Shown: piece by piece, positions 12,701-22,900 of the stretch
Layout: each line of letters opens with the position of its first letter
How positions within the stretch are numbered: the stretch's first letter is position 1
Origin: Apostichopus japonicus
Taxonomy: Eukaryota; Echinodermata; Holothuroidea; Aspidochirotida; Stichopodidae
Assembly: GCF_037975245.1 (NCBI RefSeq)
Contig: NC_092574.1
Location: 23,067,713 to 23,131,712, forward strand
DNA length: 64,000 nt
Direction: 5' to 3'
Made by a program: the position numbers and the translations under genes
Notes under the pieces: model-generated
The model's database searches: none
The model's input: only the letters and a program-made list of their open reading frames with translations
Told to the model about the DNA's origin: nothing

Positions 12701-15700
12701 CTACTTTGGGGACCCCAATGATACTGAGTTACAGATTTGATTTGTTAGCCAAAAATCGTGTTGAAAAACCGTATATAAACTGTAAATGAGACTTTGCGTC
12801 GAGTTTGGGTGTTAATAACACCTTAAATTATACCGTCCCCCGAGGTTTGTTGGTATGGGGTGATAGCTGCTGAGGTCAGCTACCATGGGGACCCCAATGA
12901 TACTGAGTTACAGATTTGATTTGTTAGCCAAAAATCATGTTGAAAAACCGTATATAAACTGTAATTGAGACTTTGCGTTGAGTTTCGGTGTTAATAACAC
13001 CTTAAATGATACCGTCCCCCGAGGTTTGTTGGTATGGGGTGATAGCTGGTGACGTCAGCTACTTTGGGGACCCCAATGATACTGAGTTACAGATTTGATT
13101 TGTTAGCCAAAAATCGTGTTGAAAAAACGTATATAAACTGTAAATGAGACTTTGCGTCGAGTTTGGGTGTTAATAACACCTTAAATGATACCGTCCCCCG
13201 AGGTTTGTTGGTATGGGGTGATAGCTGCTGAGGTCAGCTACCATGGGGACCCCAATGATACTGAGTTACAGATTGATTTGTTAGCCAAAAATCATGTTGA
13301 AAAACCGTATATAAACTGTAATTGAGACTTTGAGTTGAGTTTCGGTGTTAATAACACCTTAAATGATACCGTCCCAAGAGATTTGTTGGTATGGGGTGAT
13401 AGCTGGTGACGTCAGCTACCATGGGGACCCCAATGATACTGAGTTACAGATTTGATTTGTTAGCCAAAAGTCGTGTTGAAAAAACGTATATAAACTGTAG
13501 ATGATACTTTGCGTCGAGTTTGGGTGTTAATAACACCATAAATGATACCGTCCCCCGAGGTTTGTTGGTATGAGGTGATAGCTGGTGACGTCAGCTACCA
13601 TGGGGATCCCAATGATACTGAGTTACAGATTTGATTTGTTAGCCAAAAATCATGTTGAAAAACCGTATATAAACTGTAGATGATACTTTTCGTCGAGTTT
13701 GGGTGTTAATAACACCATAAATGATACCGTCCCCCGAGGTTTGTTGGTATGGGGTGATAGCTGGTGACGTCAGCTACTTTGGGGACCCCAATGATACTGA
13801 GTTACAGATTTGATTTGTTAGCCAAAAATCGTGTTGAAAAAACGTATATAAACTGTAAATGAGACTTTGCGTCGAGTTTGGGTGTTAATAACACCTTAAA
13901 TGATACCGTCCCCCGAGGTTTGTTGGTATGGGGTGATAGCTGCTGAGGTCAGCTACCATGGGGACCCCAATGATACTGAGTTACAGATTTGATTTGTTAG
14001 CCAAAAATCATGTTGAAAAACCGTATATAAACTGTAATTGAGACTTTGAGTTGAGTTTCGGTGTTAATAACACCTTAAATGATACCGTCCCAAGAGATTT
14101 GTTGGTATGGGGTGATAGCTGGTGACGTCAGCTACCATGGGGACCCCAATGATACTGAGTTACAGATTTGATTTGTTAGCCAAAAATCGTGTTGAAAAAA
14201 CGTATATAAACTGTAGATGATACTTTGCGTCGAGTTTGGGTGTTAATAACACCATAAATGATACCGTCCCCCGAGGTTTGTTGGTATGGGGTGATAGCTG
14301 GTGACGTCAGCTACCATGGGGATCCCAATGATACTGAGTTACAGATTTGATTTGTTAGCCAAAAATCATGTTGAAAAACCGTATATAAACTGTAGATGAT
14401 ACTTTTCGTCGAGTTTGGGTGTTAATAACACCATAAATGATACCGTCCCCCGAGGTTTGTTGGTATGGGGTGATAGCTGGTGACGTCAGCTACCATGGGG
14501 ACCCCAATGATACTGAGTTACAGATTTGATTTGTTAGCCAAAACTCGTGTTGAAAAACCGTATATAAACTGTAAATGCGACTTTGCGTCGAGTTTGGGTG
14601 TTAATAACACCCTAAATGATACCGTCCCCCGAGGTTTGTTGGTATGGGGTGATAGCTGGTGACGTCAGCTACCATGGGGACCCCAATGATAGTGAGTTAC
14701 AGATTTGATTTGTTAGCCAAAAATCGTGTTGAAAACCCGTATATAAACTGTAGATGATACTTTTCGTCGAGTTTGGGTGTTAATAACACCCTAAATGATA
14801 CCGTCCCCCGAGGTTTGTTGGTATGGGGTGATAGCTGGTGACGTCAGCTACTTTGGGGACCCCAATGATACTGAGTTACAGATTTGATTTGTTAGCCAAA
14901 AATCGTGTTGAAAAACCGTATATAAACTGTAAATGAGACTTTGCGTCGAGTTTTGGTGTTAATAACACCTTAAATGATACCGTCCCCCGAGGTTTGTTGG
15001 TATGGGGTGATAGCTGCTGAGGTCAGCTACCATGGGGACCCCAATGATACTGAGTTACAGATTTGATTTGTTAGCCAAAAATCATGTTGAAAAACCTCAT
15101 TTAAACTGTAGATGGTACTTTTCGTCGAGTTTGGGTGTTAATAACACCTTAAATGATACCGTCCCCCGAGGTTTGTTGGTATGGGGTGATAGCTGGTGAC
15201 GTCAGCTACTTTGGGGACCCCAATGATACTGAGTTACAGATTTGATTTGTTAGCCAAAAATCGTGTTGAAAAAACGTATATAAACTGTATATGATACTTT
15301 TCGTCGAGTTTGGGTGTTAATAACACCCTAAATGATACCGTCCCCCGAGGTTTGTTGGTATGGGGTGATAGCTGCTGAGGTCAGCTACCATGGGGACCCC
15401 AATGATACTGAGTTACAGATTTGATTTGTTAGCCAAAAATCATGTTGAAAAACCTCATTTAAACTGTAGGTGGTACTTTTCGTCGAGTTTGGGTGTTAAT
15501 AACACCTTAAATGATACCGTCCCCCGAGGTTTGTTGGTATGGGGTGATAGCTGGTGACGTCAGCTACTTTGGGGACCCCAATGATACTGAGTTACAGATT
15601 TGATTTGTTAGCCAAAAATCGTGTTGAAAAACCGTATATAAACTGTAAATGAGACTTCGCGTCGAGTTTGGGTGTTAATAACACCATAAATGATACCGTC

Positions 15701-15930
15701 CCCCGAGGTTTGTTGGCATGGGGTGATAGTGGGTAACGTCAGCTACTTTGGGGACCCCAATGATACTGAGTTACAGATTTAATTTGTTAGCCAAAAATCG
15801 TGTTGAAAACCCGTATATAAACGGTAGATGAGACTTCGCGTCGAGTTTTGGCGTTATTAACGCCCTCTCTGATGACATCTTTTCTCAAGGTGGTTTTGAT
15901 GGGGTGATAGAGAGGGTTGCCAGCTATTGC
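9741..15930 (+). repeat. Right satellite array, ~179-bp monomer, plus orientation
   Basis: About 34 tandem copies of the monomer seen at 1-4165, in the opposite orientation. An example unit has TGACGTCA at 10181-10188 and TATATAAA at 10261-10268. Some units carry TGAGGTCA instead of the CRE (for example near 11797, 12871, 13231, 13951, 15019 and 15379). A 5-bp insertion lies near 11393. The last unit (about 15850-15930) is strongly diverged but still alignable. The array begins abruptly within a unit at about 9741. Plus-strand open frames of 60 codons are GTG-started and not credible genes. Confidence 0.97.
13061..14490 (+). repeat. Higher-order repeat of 4 monomers in right array
   Basis: A block beginning at the ACTTTGGGG variant (13061) recurs at 13776. 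The rare GTCCCAAGAG variant recurs at 13371 and 14087. The offset is about 716 bp, four monomers; one copy has lost a T near 13274. Longer-range copies also exist: the unit at 12154 matches that at 14480 (offset 2326, about 13 monomers) and that at 10359. This period differs from the 10-monomer period of the left array. Confidence 0.8.
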
Positions 15931-16646
15931 TTGCACAATTTGAAAACTTTTATTGTCTGATAACACACCCATGACTCTGTTAAATAAGTGTGTCAATTAG
16001 TTTAGTTTTTAAAACTTTACTTTTCCCCTTGTAACATTGGAATTGCCCTTAAACTTCTCCGTAGTATCATTTTCCCCTTAGTGTTCGCTCTTATTGTTCG
16101 CTGGTAATGGTCGCTGGTAATGCTTAACGTTCGCTGCTATTGGTCGCTGTTATTGTTCGCCAACTTCAGCCCGATCCGCGAGAATAGAAACTAAACGGTT
16201 TTTGAGTGACTAAAACAATACAATACAAAAATGCCAGAAAAACTGATGTGAAGATGCTAAGTGACGAAGACGGATTGTGACGTTTAACAGCAGAATATTT
16301 AAAACACCAACGAATCCGTTTTCAGCTCAGTTGCCCCGATGACATCATCCACTCAGCTGTTACCAGACGTATTAACAAAATGTAACCAACTTTAATGAAT
16401 TCGGATGAAACAATTCCATGTGGATGTGGTTTTGACCGAAAGGAACGGAATATTTGTAATATTTCTGCCTCATCTCCCATCTCAGGTCTACCAACTAGTA
16501 GTACTAGTAGTATAACAACATAAATGTCCAAAGAGTCTAGGGCACTTGGGAATGTTCGTACTACATTTGTAGCTACATAGCTGAAATGTGTCAATTATAG
16601 GGTTGCTTGCGTGGTGGTGGACAAACACCCTGTGAAAATAATAATA
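15931..16646. other. Intergenic flank of right array
   Basis: Unique-looking sequence outside the satellite. Apart from the minisatellite at 16083-16162 I see no gene. A minus-strand frame of 90 codons at 16322-16594 resembles no known family. Confidence 0.5.
16083..16162. repeat. Minisatellite of GTTCGCTG-type units
   Basis: About six degenerate units of 12-19 bp built on GTTCGCTGKTAATG, with GTTCGC, GTCGCTG and TTATT variants. Confidence 0.75.
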
Positions 16647-17004
16647 AAGGGTGTGAAGATTCGCACAAAAAGAAACGTCTAATGTCGGTATTCTGACCTA
16701 CTTTCGAATGAGGTGTAACAGAAGTGTTAGACACCACTATCCATCCCAAAAAAATACACACACTGCTTGCTACCGTCGGTAATTAGACACTTTACTAGTG
16801 TACAGTACATACAGCTGCGGTCAATACCCACATCACAGTGTACAAACAATACAGCAATCTCAGGTCCAGCTAAAGATAACAAGGTATCACGTTTCATTAC
16901 TGTCTGCATTTTGTAGCGACACGAAGAAAACGTCACTTGCAAGCAACAGAAAGTTAACTTTTTCAGATGGCCGCACGCGGTTTGGGGCGAGTCTTCAATG
17001 CCTT
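16647..17004 (+). mobile_element. TA-flanked MITE, copy 1
   Basis: The element starts AAGGGTGTGAAGATTCGC and ends with the inverted match GCGAGTCTTCAATGCCTT, giving terminal repeats of about 18 bp. It is flanked by TA on both sides (16645-16646 and 17005-17006), as in Tc1/mariner-type insertions. About 360 bp long; no transposase. Two more copies lie at 28039-28436 and, inverted, at 29590-29979. The minus-strand 132-codon frame that overlaps it is a by-product of the element. Confidence 0.85.
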
Positions 17005-18697
17005 TAATGGATTGTCTTACTGAGAACCATGTTATACAACTTTGTCCTACTGTCATGTCATAACAGAAGTACTCTTCTAACCAATGAATAAAAAAATACA
17101 AGACTGTTACTGTATAATCCCACATAGGGCTATACTACTATTCATTGTTTATCATTGACATTCACCACTAGTTTGCATGGCCCAGTGAAGATAAATCAAC
17201 AATCAGTGAAACCAACACTGATAGCAAAGTGTGCCAGTTAATTGCGTTATATAAGGGAGATTGACTTGTGCCTGCAGAATTGGGCAATCTTATTGCCCTG
17301 GACCAGATATCTATTGGGAGACTTTAACTTAATGGCAAGCTTATATTTACATTCCCTAGGTTACCCTGCACTTAATCCCATACCTGGAAGGTGTAATCGT
17401 CTATTCTCACACTTCATTATAGAAGCAAATTAATTTTAACATGATCTAAATTGAAGGACAGCCATTACTTGACTTCAGATGCTCGATCTTGACAAGGCAT
17501 CTCTAAATCGATTGGATATATCAGTAGGCCCCTAAATGAATAAACTATATCTTTAATGTCAATAGAATTCAGATATCTTTTAATTCTTTTAAAGAATTCT
17601 AGGAATGATTTAGTCCAGTCAAGACAGGTGATAGTTTATATCCATTGTTATCAGCCAATAAATGATGATCATCCCTGGAGGTCTTTCTATTAATTGCTTT
17701 CTCACGACAAATATCCTATTTGGGAGAACAGCCACACATGGTAATGTGGTCAATCTCTATTTCATTGCCAATGTTGTTATTCAGTTGTAGTCTGTGTTCC
17801 ATGCTTTTGGGTTGCTGATTCATTGTGTTTATATATTTTACAATCGGGTCTAATGATTAGTCTTGCATTACTAACTCCCTACTTTACATTCTTTGCTTAT
17901 GCATTCAAAACACAACATTTTCTCATATAATTTTGGACTGCTTACTTTCAGTTCATTGATTATAGGTATAGCAGTATTGATTATAGGTATGGTATAGCTC
18001 ATACAGTATAGCTGACAAGATTGGGTGGATGTTACTGGTAAAATATATTACCACTGAAAAGGTTGGTAACAAGTTGAGAATCACAAAGTTCCAAATATAT
18101 GTTTTAACAATTCCCAGCCTCAGCCTTTGAGGGGAGGATACAGGATTTTAAAGATGGGGGTGTGGTCCTACGTTAGTTGAAGGTGAACACCATATAGGGG
18201 GATCTTGGGATCCACACCACTCCCCAGAAAAGAAATTCAAAACCATTTGAAATGGTACATTCTGAGGCAACTTCAATAATCAAATAAGGTCTACATGCAA
18301 GATTTTGAAAATAAGATCTTTCAAGTTTTGGTATGGAACTGAAATGAAAGGGTGGGGGTGGGGGACAACCCCTGGAGGAACCCCTTGAGAGGAGGAAGCT
18401 CTATCAAATACACTGTCATGTTTCATATCTATTTGTTAGATTTTAATTGATGTGATTAAAACATCTGAAAAGTAGCATAAAATAAAGTAAATATACACAA
18501 GTCAAGATTTATAAAAGGTGGTAAGCAATTTAATCTATGTACATATTGCTTTAACAATTAGATATAAACCTGATATCGGTACAACCTGCATGTCACATAA
18601 ATTTGTAGAATCTTTTGGAGGAGGTAAAAAAACTGACACAAAGGCTAATACTTTTCGACACTTTTTTCTGCGATCAAATTTACAAGGAATGCTCATT
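17005..18697. other. Intergenic, no recognised gene
   Basis: AT-rich sequence between two mobile elements. A G-rich stretch around 18130-18400 (GGGGGTGTGG, GGGTGGGGGTGGGGG) looks like repeat debris. Two short plus-strand frames (17242-17433 and 18518-18727) match nothing known. Confidence 0.5.
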
Positions 18698-19376
18698 CAG
18701 GGTTCCCACACAATCTTGGAAACATAATTCAAGGACTTTTCAAGGACAACACAGCCTGTTTTCAAGGACTATCTGACACCTCTTTTAATACATTTTCCTG
18801 TGATTTTCAGCTGATTTATCATTATTGTTTATTCAACTCCCTGTACAATATGATTACAACACAGGATTGTCGCATCATAAAGATGTTGAAACACGTACGT
18901 GTGTCGGAACGTATGGTAGTCACCATTTTCACCACATGATGATCTGTGAGATGTAAACTCCTGTGTACTGAAAGGGGCTCATATTATCTCTGGCAGCAAG
19001 GGATGCTACCCCCTTTTAGACTTCCAGTTCTTTAGCAGGTTAAAGCCCATTACAAGAGAGTAAGAGACTATAGATACATATACATGTAGGTCTTCAATAT
19101 GAGGGAATCACCAATTAAGTTATAGGCCTCGACCAAAGAAAAAGTAAAAGTTCAGAACAGTGCAGAACTAACTATATTGGAAGACTGCCATAGCCTTGGC
19201 CAATCCCAGAGTACTTGAAATAATAATGTGATTTAAGGAATATTTTATGTGCTTTTTTCTTTAAATTTCAACTTTCAAGGACTTTTGGGAAATTTTCAAA
19301 ATTTTTAAGGACTTTTCAAGCACTTTCAAGGTCAATAATTTTATTCAAGGACTTTCAAGTACCTGTGGGAACCCTG
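18698..19376. mobile_element. Transposon-like element with CAGGGTTCCCAC termini
   Basis: It begins CAGGGTTCCCACA and ends TGTGGGAACCCTG, a perfect inverted terminal repeat of 13 bp (18698-18710 and 19364-19376). Both subterminal regions are packed with copies of CAAGGACTTTTCAAGG, about four on each side. The CAG...CTG ends suggest a non-autonomous hAT-like or related DNA element. The 8 bp next to each end (TGCTCATT and TTATTATA) do not match, so the target duplication is lost or of another size. No coding capacity. Confidence 0.75.
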
Positions 19377-19853
19377 TTATTATACCAATTGATGCTTTTA
19401 TTGTCCTTTTTTTTCCATAAATCCATTGAATTAAATTGGTCACAGTTGAGAAATTGGACTGATAGCGATCTTCAAAAGTAGTATTTCACTTTCTCATCTT
19501 ACATCTATCGTAACTACTGCCTGTTGCAAAATACTGCCAGTTGTAACGCTTCTGCTTTTTCCCAAAAACAAGAATTACCACAGACAAAACTGCAGAAACC
19601 AACGGAAAGTCATTAAACTTTCTAGGCTATGGCTTAAATGCTGTGATAATATTTCCCTGAGACTTTAATGTTATTTTTTGGTACTGCAATAGCACTTCAT
19701 AATTCACTTTTTTCTCACTCTATCATTTCCTGAAGTCGATTCCAGCCAGTCCGGGCTTCGGTTGTTCGTGTCAGTCGCTTTACCAGCTGTGCTGCTGTTT
19801 GCTTCTAGGAAGACAATTCTTGAGTTCCTTCTCTGTGATGTACCCATAATGCA
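19377..19853 (-). other. PIBF1: Probable PIBF1 3' UTR
   Basis: Sequence directly downstream of the PIBF1 stop codon. On the minus strand an ATTAAA hexamer lies at about 19663-19668 and an AATAAA at about 19397-19402; either could serve as polyadenylation signal. The true end is not determined from sequence alone. Confidence 0.4.
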
Positions 19854-19949
19854 TCACGTTCCAGTCTTGTATGCCTGTCGGTATAGACTCTGCGAAGCAC
19901 CGTTCTGAGATTTTAGCTTCTGGTGCCATCTTGGTGGATCTTGCTTTGT
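19854..19949 (-). CDS. PIBF1: PIBF1 exon 15 (C-terminus)
   Basis: Acceptor CTTCAG, then [20 protein letters not shown] and [11 protein letters not shown], then TGA at 19856-19854. The TKxxPPxW motif corresponds to the TKKEAPEW tail of the vertebrate protein. Confidence 0.92.
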   Translation of the reverse strand, partial: TKQDPPRWHQKLKSQNGASQSLYRQAYKTGT

Positions 19950-22900
19950 CTGAAGAAATAACACACCTTTTATTATAACAAATATATGTCTCTCCCACAC
20001 CAAATAATATAAAACTTAAACCCTCTTGATCTAAACATAACTTATTTAGATATAAAAGCTGAATTATTAGTTTCACAAATTTTACGAATGATCTGCGATG
20101 CAAGTTGAAACTATTGGTACATTTGCATGTTTTTCTTCTTCTGTATTGTTCAAAATATTCGTTTGAAACACACTTTCTTAAGATTTTTAACATCTGTTCT
20201 GTTCTCTGATCTGTGCTCTCAGTCTCAGATGAAAATGGCACCTTCCAAATGTCCTAATAATATTACATCATTCCAGCTACAAACTAGGTTACACTGGCCT
20301 CCTGAAAACTTACAAAGACTGTTGGTGTTGGATCAGTAATTCTTTCATCTCTGTTATTGCCATGCTTGGTTACAGGTTGCCTAAGAGGATGTGTCAATTT
20401 CTCCACCTTGATTGGACTCTGTGTTGAATGCTGAGATGAAGATTCCTTCTGACTTAGACTCAGTACCACCTGTTTCATTACTGCCATTTGCTGAATTTAT
20501 GAAATATAAACGTATCGAAATATAATACCACAATATAGAACTATTTGTCGAATCCCAAATGTATATGTTGTGGGTTATACGTATCAAAATATTAGCTTTT
20601 GTTTAAGGAGTATCCAAGGCAACAAGCTTTTGCCCACATTCAGTAATTCAATGACTGTAAACTGTCAACTAACATGTACTTCAGGATTGAATGCATTTTT
20701 GATAAATTTACAACAATGATTTAAATGTTACTATTTATCAAAACTTAATAAAAAATTTAAAAAAGACAGTAGTGTGTTGTACGACAATGTGTTATCTAGG
20801 AAGTACCTTACAAAAGGAACAAAAGTGAACAAAAAATTCTGGAAAAAAAAATATATAATAATCATAATTTCATTCAAAACCATGCTTTCAGAAAATCTGA
20901 CAGCAATTGATTTGTTCAGATTGAATATTCAATAGCTTATCAGGTTACATCTGCTCCTTAGTTTCTTACTTCTCGTTGGTTGAGTAATCTCTCCAAGTCG
21001 GCTGACATTTGATTATTGAAGGACACAAGTCTCTCCTGTTCCTGCTTTAGCTTCCTGGTAAAAATAAAGAGGTGAGATCAACAACAAAAAATGATAACAA
21101 AAATTGATACTAGGCTTGTCTAGGGTATTTCTAACCAAAGTTATCTGGCTTAAATCCCCTGTAAATCTTATGTTCAATGAAAATACGGCTATACTGCAAA
21201 ACCAAAAATTGGAAACAGCAATGTTTCCTGCATGTCTCTGGGTTGGAATTATATTTCACCTGACTCCACTTCCAAATAATTGTCAAGTGTGACATCCAAG
21301 TACACCACAATTTTCAGGCTGTGTTAAACCCCATTTACAAGAAAGCCCTGAATTGACTTGCATATACGAGAAAACAGAAAAAAAGACAGTTTCACTGGAT
21401 TTAGTTCAATCAGTACACTAAGAAAGCCCTAAAGTCATCTGCCCTGATGCCATCACAGACAACCTAACGTGATCCACTCCTTGATAGTAACGAGGGTTTA
21501 AGTCTGTCAAAACAGATTACAATCTATCAACTATTTTTGGAGCTGGAAACAAGATATCCGACTAACAGTGTGGAATGTTTCCCTTACAAGTCTTTTGGAG
21601 GCAAACAATCTTTTAAAACATGACTGATCTCCTGATGAAAGTTGAAAAATCAACAATTTATGATAGTTTGGCAATCACACTGGTTGCTGTTTTTTTTTTA
21701 ATTGTTCCATCTCTTACCAAATGTTTAAAACTGTGGCACCTAATGGCCTCCGTAGTCTGGGAATCAAACTATGAAATCCTGATCTCATGTTTATATTCAA
21801 TGTTTTGAGATGTGACCTACTTTACATCTTCCGTCAGTGCATTGATGTGTTTCTTCTGTTTTGATATTTGCTGGTCTCTGCTCCTTATAGTATCAATCAG
21901 ATAGTTATACGGCTGCTGAGCTTGATCTAACAGCGACGTAGCGCTGGAAAGCTGGAACAGAACAAAATGATGGATATGTTGAGATAATGGTCGTCGTGGC
22001 GATTGCGAAGACTATGTAGTGCCGTACATACATAAAATTGAGACTGCTTGGTTTTTTGGCAGCTTGTTCAACAACTGACTCAACCTCAACGACAATTATA
22101 CAGGGATTGAAATATAGGTCACTCTGACTTTTACAGTTAATTTTCTGGTTAATTTTGCTGTTAATACAGACAGTCTACCTCAGCGAAAGATTCTTCCAAA
22201 ATCTAAAAAATAAATCAGCTCTGTATCATTCAAACATTTAGGGTAAACAATTTTAACAGCAAAGTTATCAAAATTACTAATATTCTGAATCATTTGAATT
22301 AGAAACTGGATGTATGGATGCCAATGAAATGAAAGCAATGTAAAAGACTCCACCAGGGGCTCAACTACATATACTTCAGAATAAATCACAAAAGCTCATA
22401 AACCCTCCTTCCCAACTACTGGCAGACAAAATTTAAAAACAAAATTCCTAGTGTACAGTGGATAAGTATATAACATGTATATGAGGTACAACCTAAACAG
22501 TCAAAAATTCTTCAACATTGATTCAAAAGTTGAAAAATATAGCACCATATTGCAACTAAAGCAACCTCCATTTTCCCAAAATTTCTCAATAGTTGATGGG
22601 CCACTCCACCCATTAAAGACAACAATTTATCCCCCTCCTTCCCCACCCCAAGGAGAAGAATAGTGGTGCTGTACTCCACTTAATACAATCAACCTATCCG
22701 CATCTTGAGGTCACTCACCTCTTCTCCTATTTTGCTCCACCCATTAAAGACATAACATTTTATGCCCCTCTCTCCCCCCTCCCCCCCCAGTAGAAGAATA
22801 GTGGTTGCCCTGCTGGACTCCACTTAATAGCATCAACCTATCCTCGTCTTGAGGTCTCTCACCTCTTCGCTCCACGCATTAAAGACATAACATTTTATGC

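Noticed and set aside
10359-14662. Same 60-codon frames on the plus strand of the right array
   Set aside because: Satellite monomers in the opposite orientation; not credible eukaryotic genes.
1-15930. CRISPR-like array of regularly spaced repeats
   Set aside because: The whole 179-bp unit is repeated without variable spacers, and the surrounding genes are metazoan.
16727-17125. 132-codon minus-strand frame
   Set aside because: It overlaps MITE copy 1; its middle part ([13 protein letters not shown]) is the translated MITE and recurs in the other copies.
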